DNA of 64,000 nt from Lachnospiraceae bacterium (GTDB lineage Bacteria > Bacillota > Clostridia > Lachnospirales > Lachnospiraceae): NCBI GenBank assembly GCA_017626095.1, contig JAGAJL010000012.1:124001-188000 (forward strand), read 5' to 3'. The position numbers were made by a program, and so were the translations under genes. The notes under the pieces are model-generated. The model worked only from the letters and a program-made list of their open reading frames with translations. It had not been told where the DNA came from and ran no database searches. Positions 36,195-44,900 of this stretch are shown in pieces; position 1 is the first letter of the stretch, and each line of letters starts with the position of its first letter.

Positions 36195-37352
36195 ATGTTG
36201 AAAAATGTGTTTATTAAACGAACACTAAAGAGAACGGTATTTCCGCTTTTAACATTGGTAAATAAAATTGTTCCTAAGGATGATAAGATAATTTTTCTTT
36301 ACTCGGCAAATAAGGGGGTACAACATAATTTGATTCCGCTTAAAGAGTATTTATTAAATAATAAATTTGACAGAAAGTATAGAATAATTTGTGGCGTTGA
36401 ATCACTTTCTTATGTAGATAGCTTTAATGATGGAGCAAGCTATATCGGTAAATATAAATCTATTTTTTTGTTTATGCGGGCGGGCCATGTGTTTTATACA
36501 ACTGGTCAAATACCTATTAAGCCTGCAAAAAATCAAATTGTAATACATTTGGACCATGGAACAACGAGTATTAAAACAGGAAATCTTCTCACAAATATCA
36601 ATAATGGAGATGACTTTTATTTCACGTATTATACAGTACCATCAGAAATATATATACCTGTTGTAAAAAAAGAGTTCTTGTGTGAGGATAAAAACATAGT
36701 AATTAATGGTGAGCCAGTAATGGATATTTTGCACGATGAAAAAAAGCATTACACATTTGACAATAAGAAGAAATATGGATTATGGGCTCCAACTTTTAGA
36801 CAATCTGACTATTTGGGATATGATGATTCGTCGCAAGAAGATTTGTTACCTATGTTTAAGGAATCAGACTACGAAGAATTAAATTCAATTTTGCAAAAGA
36901 ACGACGTTGACCTAACAGTTAAACTTCATCCATTACAAAACCTAAATGGCCATAAAATGTTAAATTTTAGTAATTTACACATATATTCGGATGATGATTT
37001 TAAGTCTTTAGGATACGAATTATATAAATATATGAGGCAGATGGATTTTCTTATTGGAGATTACTCTTCTGTTTATCTAGAATACTTAGTTTTAGATAGG
37101 CCGATTGCGTTTGCAATTCCTGATTTGGAGGAATATTCGGAAAAAAGAGGGTTTATTTTTGATAATATTGAGCAGTATATGCCGGGTGAAAAACTATATA
37201 AAAAAGATGATTTGTATAAATTTGTAATGGATATAGCAAGCAATAAGGACACATATGCAGAATTACGAAGAGAATTATGTAGCAAGATTCATCATTATAA
37301 TGATGGTCAAAACTGTAAGCGTTGTTTAGAAATTAGCAATATATATTTATAA
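36195..37352 (+). CDS. CDP-glycerol/ribitol-type polyol-phosphate transferase (TagB/TagF family)
   Basis: 385 residues. HLDHGTTSIKTG, WAPTFR, VKLHP and LIGDYSSVYLEYL are the catalytic-region blocks of the CDP-glycerol glycerophosphotransferase family, with the basic, membrane-binding N-terminus (KNVFIKRTLKRTV). It would transfer an alditol phosphate, or another CDP-linked group, onto the glycan. No CDP-glycerol synthase is seen here. A 142-base spacer without a gene precedes it; GGAGAG sits just before its ATG. Confidence 0.88.
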   Translation: MLKNVFIKRTLKRTVFPLLTLVNKIVPKDDKIIFLYSANKGVQHNLIPLKEYLLNNKFDRKYRIICGVESLSYVDSFNDGASYIGKYKSIFLFMRAGHVFYTTGQIPIKPAKNQIVIHLDHGTTSIKTGNLLTNINNGDDFYFTYYTVPSEIYIPVVKKEFLCEDKNIVINGEPVMDILHDEKKHYTFDNKKKYGLWAPTFRQSDYLGYDDSSQEDLLPMFKESDYEELNSILQKNDVDLTVKLHPLQNLNGHKMLNFSNLHIYSDDDFKSLGYELYKYMRQMDFLIGDYSSVYLEYLVLDRPIAFAIPDLEEYSEKRGFIFDNIEQYMPGEKLYKKDDLYKFVMDIASNKDTYAELRRELCSKIHHYNDGQNCKRCLEISNIYL

Positions 37353-37370
37353 AATAAAAAGAGTTAGATT

Positions 37371-38300
37371 ATGAAGAAAGTAAATGTTTTGTTATCAACA
37401 TACAATGGTATGCCATATTTAAAAGAACAATTAGATAGTCTAATTGCTCAATCATATAAATGTATTGATGTTTATTTACACGATGATGGTTCTACAGATG
37501 CAACATACAGTATTTTACAAAATTACATTGGAAAAAATTATGATGGTGTAAGATTCATTTATGTTGATTTGGATAAAGGATTGGGGTATCCAAGTTGTTT
37601 TATCAATATGCTAAAGGTTTGTCAGAACGCAGACTATTATGCTTTTTGCGATCAAGATGACGTTTGGCACCCAGATAAAATCGAAAGAGCGGTAAGTTAT
37701 TTGGAGCAAACTGACACAACGCCTAAATTATATTATAGTGCAGTTAATTATTGTGATAAAGACCTGAATTTTGTTCGATATTCTCGATATGCTGATAAAG
37801 GTGCTGGATGTAAAGAAAAGGATATATATTCGATGTTGCTGGGCGGAGAGGCGATGGGCATGACTTTCTGCTTTGACAATAAGGCCAAGGATTTATTGGT
37901 TGAATCAACCGAATTTACGGACCAATTTAAGGATATGTTTCTAAAAATATGTTGTGCTTCATGCGGAATTGTACTATACGATTCAGTGCCTGGAGCAGAA
38001 TATAGACGTCATGAAAAGGCAGTGACAAATAATACAAATCCTTCTGGAGCTTTAAATCGATATATAAGTGAAGCAAAGAATGTTTTTTTTCAGAATGATA
38101 ATTATGATCATATAAGACTCATCATTAATTATTTGTTAAATACAAAAGAACTTTTAGTTAATGAGAAAAAATATTTGGAATTATTTTCTAGTGTGAGCCC
38201 ATTAAAACAAATAAAAAAGATATTATATCCGAGAAGGTATAGAAAATTTATTTTAGATGAAATTGGTTATAGATTTGTGATGTTAATAGGAAAAATATGA
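37371..38300 (+). CDS. GT2-family glycosyltransferase (rhamnosyltransferase-like)
   Basis: 309 residues. VNVLLSTYNGMPYLKEQLDSL, LHDDGSTD, FCDQDDVWHPDKIE and GGEAMGMTFCFD match GT2 enzymes of the alpha/beta-rhamnosyltransferase type. It starts 19 bases after the TagF-like gene. Its stop overlaps the ATG of a truncated ORF (ATGA), indicating that a longer operon once continued here. Confidence 0.9.
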   Translation: MKKVNVLLSTYNGMPYLKEQLDSLIAQSYKCIDVYLHDDGSTDATYSILQNYIGKNYDGVRFIYVDLDKGLGYPSCFINMLKVCQNADYYAFCDQDDVWHPDKIERAVSYLEQTDTTPKLYYSAVNYCDKDLNFVRYSRYADKGAGCKEKDIYSMLLGGEAMGMTFCFDNKAKDLLVESTEFTDQFKDMFLKICCASCGIVLYDSVPGAEYRRHEKAVTNNTNPSGALNRYISEAKNVFFQNDNYDHIRLIINYLLNTKELLVNEKKYLELFSSVSPLKQIKKILYPRRYRKFILDEIGYRFVMLIGKI

Positions 38301-38446
38301 GGTATCGTATGATGTTGCACAAATTTATTTTTTTAATAAAAAGGACACAGTTCTTACCTGTTGGTAAAATTAAGTTACCACACAAAACATACATAGGATG
38401 GGAATTCAGTATTAATGTTTGTTTTTCGCACGATTGCGTCATGTAG
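38297..38446 (+). pseudogene. Truncated gene coupled to the GT2
   Basis: A 49-codon ORF starts at ATG 38297 inside the GT2 stop (ATGA) and ends at TAG 38444-38446. The protein begins MRYRMMLHKFIFLIKR and has LPVGKIKLPHKTYIGWEF, which looks like the start of a longer glycan-cluster protein, perhaps an acyltransferase (guess). The downstream sequence has no continuation, so it is probably the stub of a deleted gene. Confidence 0.5.
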
Positions 38447-38640
38447 CAAGTAGCGATGGGGCTCCAAAAGATAATTAAATATGGAGTATTTATTCTCGAT
38501 GGTTTTCTCTGAGAAAGAGGAGATCACAACAAGCCAAACAGTAACTTTAAAATTGCAAATAGATAAGGTTCGTTTTCCGCCGGCGCTATGCTACCAGCAC
38601 GTCCATCCACCACTAAGAGCAAGCTCTGTGCACGGCACTC

Positions 38641-38669
38641 TTGACAGCGGAAGTGTTGTGATATAACAT
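38641..38669 (+). promoter_or_regulatory. Candidate sigma-A promoter for the choline module
   Basis: Perfect -35 TTGACA (38641-38646), a 17-base spacer, and TAACAT (38664-38669). Transcription would start near 38676 and give a leader of about 110 bases before ATG 38787. Confidence 0.6.
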
Positions 38670-38718
38670 AGTTGTAACAGCATTATTGTTAGTATCAAAT
38701 ATGATTAAAAATTGGATT

Positions 38719-38744
38719 ACCCGTGGTATAAAACCCCGGGTTTT
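38719..38744 (+). terminator. Hairpin with short T-run in the leader of the choline module (terminator or attenuator)
   Basis: ACCCGTGGT (38719-38727) pairs with ACCCCGGGT (38733-38741) with one mismatch and a five-base loop, followed by TTTTC. It lies downstream of the candidate promoter and 42 bases before the ATG, so it may attenuate transcription rather than end an upstream unit. Confidence 0.5.
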
Positions 38745-38786
38745 CAAAAAACAATATGTTCACGAAATTAAAGAAAGGAAATGTTC

Positions 38787-40544
38787 ATGAATAAACAAGT
38801 ATCAGATATTTTAAATGCACTTCTGTTAGAACCTTTCATAAATCAAAGAATTCTATCAGAAGTATCTGGACATTCACTTGGTGTTGTGAATCGTTCATTG
38901 AAGAATTTAATCAAGGAAGGTTATGTGGACGAACATATCCGTCCAACTGAAAAAGCAAAATTAAAGAGCAAAACCAACTCCCCCCAAAACGCAATTATCC
39001 TTGCTGCGGGATTTGGGATGAGAATGGTGCCTATCAACACCCAAACTCCTAAGGCATTGATGGAGGTGAATGGCGAGACGCTCATTGAACGCACTATTGA
39101 ACAGCTTCATGAGGTTGGAGTAAAAAACATCTATGTTGTTGTCGGCTATATGAAGGACCAGTTTGAGTATCTCATAGATGAATATGGAGTCGAGCTTATT
39201 GTAAATGAGGAATATGCAGAAAAGAATAATCTTCATTCTCTTCATCTAGCATCTTCCCATCTTTCAAACACTTATATTATTCCATGCGACATCTGGTGTG
39301 ACAGAAATCCATTCCACCGGAATGAACTATATTCCTGGTACATGGTTAGCGATCTGGTTGATAATGAGAGTACTGTACGGGTGAATAGAAAAATGGAACT
39401 TGTCACCAGCAACCAAGGTGGAAATCAGATGGTGGGCATCGCGTATCTGGTGGAGGAGCAGAGTAGAATTGTAAGAGAACGACTGGAGAAACTGGATTGC
39501 GATAAGAACTATGATTGTTCCTTCTGGGAAGAAACTCTGGTAGATAAAGATAGGATGATTGTTCAGGCAAGAGTGGTACACGCCTCTGATGTTGTGGAGA
39601 TTAATACATATGAACAACTTAGGGAGCTAGATGAGGAATCAAACCATCTGAAGTCTGATGCCATCTCCATCATTGCTGATGTATTGAAGGTAAGCGATAA
39701 AGAAGTAATTGATATTGAAGTACTGAAAAAGGGAATGACGAATCGTTCCTTTTTATTTACCTGCCGAAATAAGAAATACATTATGCGTATTCCAGGGGAA
39801 GGTACTGATCAGTTGATCAACAGAAAGGAAGAATCTCAGGTATATCAGGTTATCAAGGATAGAGGAATCTGTGATGACATCGTGTATATCAATCCTAGTA
39901 ATGGGTATAAGATTACTTCTTATCTGGAAGGTGCAAGAGTCTGCAATCCTGAAATTGAAGATGATTTGAAGAAATGTATGACAAAACTAAAGGAATTTCA
40001 TTCTCTTGGATTGAAAGTTGACCATACATTTGACATCTTTGGCCAGATGGAGTTTTACGAAATTCTGTGGGGAGACTCACCTTCAATATATCGTGATTAC
40101 AAGAAGACAAAGGAAAACGTTCTGTCTTTGAAGAAAATAATTGATGGAATGGATAAAGGATGGTGTCTGACTCATATCGATGCGGTTCCAGATAACTTCC
40201 TCTTTGTTGAACAGGATGGTAAGGAAGAGATAAGACTCATCGACTGGGAATATGCAGGTATGCAGGACCCACATGTTGATATTGCGATGTTCTGTATCTA
40301 TTCCATTTATGATAGAAAAGAGATAGACAAGTTAATCGATATCTACTTTGAAGGAAATTGCAGTAGAGATGTTAGGATAAAGATTTATTGCTACATTGCA
40401 GCGTGTGGTCTTCTTTGGAGCAATTGGTGTGAGTATAAGCGAAATCTTGGTGTGGAATTTGGTGAGTATTCTCTACGTCAATACCGATACGCGAAGGACT
40501 ATTACAAGATAGTAATGGAGGAGTTGAGAAATGAAAGTAGATAA
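38787..40544 (+). CDS. LicC-LicA fusion: choline-phosphate cytidylyltransferase plus choline kinase, with N-terminal winged helix
   Basis: 585 residues. ATG 38787 is preferred to 38781 because GAAAGGA is then seven bases upstream. Residues 1-60 look like a winged-helix DNA-binding segment (ILNALLLEPFINQRILSEVS ... VNRSLKNLIKEGYVDE). Residues about 67-285 are a nucleotidyltransferase (IILAAGFGMRM, TPKALMEV). From about 295 to the end is a choline/aminoglycoside kinase fold with the Brenner motif HIDAVPDNF and IDWEYAG. It should phosphorylate choline and then make CDP-choline for decorating the glycan. The wing suggests self- or operon regulation. Overlaps the next gene by 14 bases. Confidence 0.88.
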   Translation: MNKQVSDILNALLLEPFINQRILSEVSGHSLGVVNRSLKNLIKEGYVDEHIRPTEKAKLKSKTNSPQNAIILAAGFGMRMVPINTQTPKALMEVNGETLIERTIEQLHEVGVKNIYVVVGYMKDQFEYLIDEYGVELIVNEEYAEKNNLHSLHLASSHLSNTYIIPCDIWCDRNPFHRNELYSWYMVSDLVDNESTVRVNRKMELVTSNQGGNQMVGIAYLVEEQSRIVRERLEKLDCDKNYDCSFWEETLVDKDRMIVQARVVHASDVVEINTYEQLRELDEESNHLKSDAISIIADVLKVSDKEVIDIEVLKKGMTNRSFLFTCRNKKYIMRIPGEGTDQLINRKEESQVYQVIKDRGICDDIVYINPSNGYKITSYLEGARVCNPEIEDDLKKCMTKLKEFHSLGLKVDHTFDIFGQMEFYEILWGDSPSIYRDYKKTKENVLSLKKIIDGMDKGWCLTHIDAVPDNFLFVEQDGKEEIRLIDWEYAGMQDPHVDIAMFCIYSIYDRKEIDKLIDIYFEGNCSRDVRIKIYCYIAACGLLWSNWCEYKRNLGVEFGEYSLRQYRYAKDYYKIVMEELRNESR

Positions 40545-41391
40545 TGCAATCATCATGGCCGCAGGAACAGCCAGCAGGTTTGCTCCACTGTCTTATGAAA
40601 AACCAAAGGCACTGATTGAAGTAAAAAGAGAAGTGCTGGTTGAAAGACAGATCAGGCAACTGAGAGAAGCTGGTATTGAGGAGGTTGTTGTAGTTACTGG
40701 CTATAAAGCAGAGCAGTTTGAATATTTGAAAGACAAATATGGTGTTGTACTTATCAACAATCCAGACTATCTGACCAGAAACAACAACTCCAGCATATAT
40801 GCAGCAAGAGAATACATAAAGAATAGCTATATCTGCTCATCTGATAACTATTTCCTGGATAATCCTTTTGAAAGTGAAGTCGACGAATCCTACTATGCTG
40901 CGGTCTATATGGAAGGAGAGACTGGAGAATGGTGCATCTCGGAAGAAGATGGATTGATTAAGGATGTAAAGGTTGGGGGACGAGATTCATGGGTAATGCT
41001 GGGGCATGTCTTCTGGTCTAAGTCGTTTTCATGCTCTTTCCTTCACATTTTAGAAGATGAGTATGAATGGCCGGAAACGGCGGATAAGTTATGGGAGTCT
41101 ATCTACATTGAACATATCAATGAGCTCCCAATGAAAATTAGGAAGTACCCAGCTGATTTCATATTTGAATTTGACACACTCGATGAGTTACGAGAATTTG
41201 ATGATAGCTATATAAACAATACCAGATCGGGGATACTGACAAAGATAGCTGGAGAACTAGGGGTAGAAGAAAAAGACATTGTGAAGGTTAAAGCCTATAA
41301 GGATGAAAATAATGCCGCTGCCGGTTTTACCTTCGAGACGGGAAAGAAGTACAAGTATTATTACAAAACAGAGACGATGGAGGAACTGTAA
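40531..41391 (+). CDS. licC: LicC-like CTP:phosphocholine cytidylyltransferase with a vestigial kinase start
   Basis: 286 residues after a GGAGG site. IIMAAGTASRFAPLSYEKPKALIEV, VVVTGYKAEQFEYL and SSDNYFLDNPF are the nucleotidyltransferase blocks. The last 50 residues (SGILTKIAGELGVEEKDIVKV ...) align with the linker and first strands of the kinase part of the preceding protein (SDAISIIADVLKVSDKEVIDI ...), but the kinase core is absent. It therefore looks like a shortened copy of the fusion. It may activate the same or a related amino-alcohol phosphate. Confidence 0.85.
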   Translation: MKVDNAIIMAAGTASRFAPLSYEKPKALIEVKREVLVERQIRQLREAGIEEVVVVTGYKAEQFEYLKDKYGVVLINNPDYLTRNNNSSIYAAREYIKNSYICSSDNYFLDNPFESEVDESYYAAVYMEGETGEWCISEEDGLIKDVKVGGRDSWVMLGHVFWSKSFSCSFLHILEDEYEWPETADKLWESIYIEHINELPMKIRKYPADFIFEFDTLDELREFDDSYINNTRSGILTKIAGELGVEEKDIVKVKAYKDENNAAAGFTFETGKKYKYYYKTETMEEL

Positions 41392-41393
41392 TT

Positions 41394-42914
41394 ATGAACA
41401 AGTTGAAAAGTAATAGAATTGATTGGATGATAACGTTGGCACCGTTCATTCTCATAATGGCTTTGGCGGGTGTATTATTTATTTTCCCAGAGCAATCAAA
41501 TGATATTATTGGCCAGATTAGATTTTTCTTTGGAGATACCCTTGGTATTTACTATCTTATTATTGGTCTTGGTGTATTGCTGGTTTCTATATTTTTGTCC
41601 TTTTCAAAGTATGGCGATGTTGTTCTTGGTGAGCCTAATGAAAAGCCAAAGTATTCATTCTTTGCGTGGGGAAGCATGATGTTCACCTGTGGGCTTGCAG
41701 CGGATATTCTTTTCTATTCATTCGCGGAGTGGACAATGTATGCAACCAATCCGCATATCGCAGAACTCGGCTCGATTGCTGATTGGGCAGGAGTTTTTCC
41801 TCTGTTTCACTGGAGTTTTATTCCATGGGCATTTTATCTAGTTCTTGCTGTGGTATTTGGTTTCATGCTCCATGTTAGAAAGAGAAATCGTCAAAGATAT
41901 TCAGAGGCTTGCCGTCCTGTGATTGGTAAACATGCAGATGGTATTCTTGGAAGAATAATTGATTTGTTTGCATTATTTGCTCTTCTTGCAGGGACTGCCA
42001 CAACCTTTAGCGTAGCCACACCGCTTATGGCAGCAATCATCGTGGATTTATTTGGTCTTACCATCAGCCGCACAGTAATTACGATTGTAATTCTCCTGGT
42101 TACCTGCGCCGTATATACATATGCAGTTCTTCATGGATTTAAAGGAATCAGTTTCCTTGCAAAAGCCTGCATATATTTGTTCTTTGGTTTATTGTTAGTA
42201 GTTTTGCTTATTGGTGGACAGGGTAGATTTATCATAGAGAATGGCTTTCAAAGTCTCGGAAAGATGGTCCAGAATTTTGTTGAATTAAGTACCTACACAG
42301 ACCCGACAAGAGCAAATAATTTCCCTCAAGATTGGACAATTTATTACTGGGCATATTGGATGGTATGGTGTATTGCAGCACCGTTCTTTATCGGTAACAT
42401 TTCAAGAGGAAGAACAATTAAACAGACCATTCTTGGCGGTTACATTTTTGGTGTTGGTTCCACAATTGTAAGCTTTGTGATTCTTGGAAACTATGGTTTA
42501 GGTTTACAGGTTAGTGGTGGAGCTGACTTTATCGCTCAGTATGCAGCTGATGGTGATTTGTATGGTTTGATTCTTAGTATTATTAATACAATGCCTGCAT
42601 CTAAGATTATCCTCGTGATTACAATACTTTGTATGATTGCATTCTATGCAACTTCATTTGACTCTATTGCTTATACAGCTGCGTGCTATAGCTATAAGCG
42701 GTTAGGAGAGAACGAACATCCTCACAAGATGATCGAACTTTTGTGGTGTATCCTTCTTATTGTGCTTCCAATTGCATTGGTGTTCTCAGAGAGTTCTATG
42801 AACAACATTCAGAGTGTAAGCATAATTTCAGCATTCCCGATTGGCATTATTATGATAATAATGATATGGGGATTTATTAAGGATATTAAGAAATACGAGG
42901 AGGAAAAGAAATAA
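41394..42914 (+). CDS. BCCT-family transporter, probably choline uptake
   Basis: 506 residues with about 12 membrane helices, starting three bases after the licC-like gene. FAWGSMMFTCGLAADILFY is in the place of the BCCT glycine-rich motif, and WTIYYWAYWMVWC followed by FIGNISRGRTI matches the BCCT signature helix 8 with its aromatic box. In phosphocholine loci a transporter (LicB or BetT/BCCT type) supplies choline to LicA. Its position directly after the two Lic genes supports choline as substrate (inference). It is the last intact gene before the IS66/IS21 region. Confidence 0.88.
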   Translation: MNKLKSNRIDWMITLAPFILIMALAGVLFIFPEQSNDIIGQIRFFFGDTLGIYYLIIGLGVLLVSIFLSFSKYGDVVLGEPNEKPKYSFFAWGSMMFTCGLAADILFYSFAEWTMYATNPHIAELGSIADWAGVFPLFHWSFIPWAFYLVLAVVFGFMLHVRKRNRQRYSEACRPVIGKHADGILGRIIDLFALFALLAGTATTFSVATPLMAAIIVDLFGLTISRTVITIVILLVTCAVYTYAVLHGFKGISFLAKACIYLFFGLLLVVLLIGGQGRFIIENGFQSLGKMVQNFVELSTYTDPTRANNFPQDWTIYYWAYWMVWCIAAPFFIGNISRGRTIKQTILGGYIFGVGSTIVSFVILGNYGLGLQVSGGADFIAQYAADGDLYGLILSIINTMPASKIILVITILCMIAFYATSFDSIAYTAACYSYKRLGENEHPHKMIELLWCILLIVLPIALVFSESSMNNIQSVSIISAFPIGIIMIIMIWGFIKDIKKYEEEKK

Positions 42915-43022
42915 GATAGAATGGAAAGATGGCATCAATCATCTGATTTTCAATCTTATTTTCAAGAAACTTTGCCAATTATTCAAACAAGCTCTAACCG
43001 TTTTATTTATCATGAATAGAAT

Positions 43023-43086
43023 GCCCGCGTGTACCACAGAGAGCACCCTGTTGTTTTATGGAGTGCAACCTGCGGCCTGCGCGGGC
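43023..43086. repeat. GC-rich inverted repeat beside the IS66 end
   Basis: GCCCGCG (43023-43029) and CGCGGGC (43080-43086) are exact complements enclosing 50 bases that contain further short pairings. It ends six bases before the IS66 terminal sequence at 43092. Origin unknown; perhaps the target of the IS66 insertion or part of another element. Confidence 0.45.
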
Positions 43087-43091
43087 TATGT

Positions 43092-43190
43092 GTAAGCGTC
43101 AAAAACCATACGCCTGACGCTAAAATATACGCCGCTGGTTTATGAGCGGCGTGGTTTCCTGCATTCTTTCGGAAGACTTTCTGACCATGG
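43092..43190 (-). mobile_element. IS66 remnant, 3' end of tnpC and terminal repeat
   Basis: GTAAGCGTCAA at 43092 is the typical IS66-family terminal sequence. On the minus strand, 43190 to 43140 reads PWSESLPKECRKPRRS and a stop, the C-terminus of an IS66 transposase. The rest of the same gene lies at 46685-46822, beyond the inserted IS21 element. Joining the two at the duplicated CATGG restores one continuous reading frame (LMP followed by WSESLP). Confidence 0.85.
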
Positions 43191-43385
43191 TGTTGATTTA
43201 TAATTAAAACTGACCCGGGATTCACGAGGAAAATTGACCCACCTATAAGTGGCAATGAGTAAGTAATCCCATTTCTGATATACACTGTACCTTGAAAATT
43301 TAACACATAGAATTGACCCACCTCTTTGTGAAATATAAAATCTTTTTCGTATGCCCAGAGCGTACGGAAAGGAGACGAAAAAGAG

Positions 43386-44900
43386 GTGAAAGATTTGGAA
43401 GACTGGGCAGCTGTGCACAGAGTGTACAAGCAGACAAAATCAAAAAGAGCAACAGCCAGAATCCTTGGTATTTCCCGGAATACGGTAAAAAAGCTTTTGG
43501 AAAAGAAAGAAGCACCCGGGTATCACAGAACCATTTATCATTCTAAGATTGATCCTTATAAGGAGCAGATTATAGAATGGCGGTGTGAACCCTATGAGTT
43601 CAATGGAACCCGGATCTTCAGGGAATTAAAAGCCAAAGGCTATAACGGAAGTATCGGACCGGTTTACCGGTTCTTAAAAAGGGTAGATGAGGATATCGGT
43701 GACAGTATTAGCAAAAAAGCGACTGTAAGGCATGAAAGCCCACCCGGAGATCAGGCACAGTTCGATTGGACTGAATATCAGGTTGTTGTAGGAAACAGAT
43801 ACAGGACAGTATACTGCTTCGCTCTCATTTTGGCGGCATCAAGAAAGAAGGCTGTTTGTTTTTCACTAAGAGAAGATGCTGATGCGATTTATGAAGCTGT
43901 ACAGGATTTGTTTGATGAGCTTGGAGGGGTCACACTTGAACTTCTGATAGACAACCCTAAAGCTCTTGTAATAGAAAACAATCCTAAAAGTGAGGATGAA
44001 ATCAGATATAATCCTCATGCATTGCTTATGGCAGCCAACCTTGGTACAGAGCTGAATGCATGTCCCTGTTATTGGCCACGCAAAAAAGGCAAGGTAGAAA
44101 ATCCATTTACCTATATCGAGCAACAGTTTATCAAGGGCAACCGCTTTGAAAGTATGGAAGAACTGAACCGCCGGGGAAAAGATTTTGTAAACGACTGGTG
44201 CAATGAAGTGCACGGCACCACAAAGCGTGTGCCGAATGATTTCTATCTGATTGAGGAGAAGGCATTATTACAGCCACTTCCGACCAGTCATTATTACCGG
44301 AAGAAAACTGTGGAGAGAAAAATAAGTCCTGACAGTTATCTTTGCTTTGACGGAAATAAGTATAGTGTTCCTGTGAAATATGCAACCAGGAAAGTTCATG
44401 TGCGCCTTGTTTATGGTTATAAAATTAAAGTCTATGATGCAAAGGAGAGCTTCATTATGGATATCGAGGCATTTGATGGGAAGCACAACACTCATACAGT
44501 AGAAGCGCATTATGATGCCATTGCGAAGAAGGTCCCGACATCTATTCCTCAGATAAGACGTGATTTTACAACCAGATTCAGTAATGGTGTCCGTTATCTG
44601 GAAGCTGCCGGAAGAAAGTTTGACCAGCCAACGCATTACGCGAGAAAAATCATGGAGCTTCAGGAACTGTACGATGATAAAGTGCTGGATGCATTCATAG
44701 GTCTGTGCGTAGATGAGGATAAGATGGATATAAAGTCTTTCCGCTCCATGCTTCGTGAATACAACAATGGCACCAGAACACTTGATGAACCGATAAGACA
44801 GAAAAGTATTTCGGAGAATGATACGGCTTTCTCCCTTACCAGAGACTGCAGTTACTACGAGGAATACGGAAGGGAGGCTGCAAATGCAACTGACAGCTGA
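43386..44900 (+). CDS. istA: IS21-family transposase IstA
   Basis: 504 residues from GTG 43386, with GGAAAGGAG upstream. An N-terminal helix-turn-helix (KSKRATARILGISRNTVKKLL) is followed by an rve/DDE integrase core: QFDWTEYQV, IDNPKALV and the glutamate in KKGKVENPF. A C-terminal beta-barrel segment (KYSVPVKYATRKVHVRLVYG) follows. All catalytic acids are present, so the element may be active. The stop overlaps istB by 17 bases. Confidence 0.95.
   Translation: MKDLEDWAAVHRVYKQTKSKRATARILGISRNTVKKLLEKKEAPGYHRTIYHSKIDPYKEQIIEWRCEPYEFNGTRIFRELKAKGYNGSIGPVYRFLKRVDEDIGDSISKKATVRHESPPGDQAQFDWTEYQVVVGNRYRTVYCFALILAASRKKAVCFSLREDADAIYEAVQDLFDELGGVTLELLIDNPKALVIENNPKSEDEIRYNPHALLMAANLGTELNACPCYWPRKKGKVENPFTYIEQQFIKGNRFESMEELNRRGKDFVNDWCNEVHGTTKRVPNDFYLIEEKALLQPLPTSHYYRKKTVERKISPDSYLCFDGNKYSVPVKYATRKVHVRLVYGYKIKVYDAKESFIMDIEAFDGKHNTHTVEAHYDAIAKKVPTSIPQIRRDFTTRFSNGVRYLEAAGRKFDQPTHYARKIMELQELYDDKVLDAFIGLCVDEDKMDIKSFRSMLREYNNGTRTLDEPIRQKSISENDTAFSLTRDCSYYEEYGREAANATDS

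Larger units (their letters stand above)
38447..38786 (+). other. Gene-free 340-base junction before the choline module
   Basis: No gene is supported. The first 190 bases include a more GC-rich patch (38578-38660) unlike its surroundings and a 61-codon ORF at 38481 without a ribosome site. The remainder holds a candidate promoter (38641-38669) and a hairpin (38719-38744) leading to the LicC-LicA gene. It looks like a recombination junction between two pieces of the island. Confidence 0.5.

Noticed and set aside
38481-38666. 61-codon ORF before the choline module
   Set aside because: It has no ribosome site, overlaps the candidate promoter and has no known resemblance. I treat it as part of the junction sequence.
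42921-42955. AGATG/CATCT hairpin after the BCCT gene as a terminator
   Set aside because: Only five base pairs and a broken T-run.
43010-43515. Three minus-strand ORFs over the IS66/IS21 junction and istA start
   Set aside because: Only the stretch PWSESLPKECRKPRRS is real (IS66 TnpC end); the remainder is antisense to IS21 sequence and istA.
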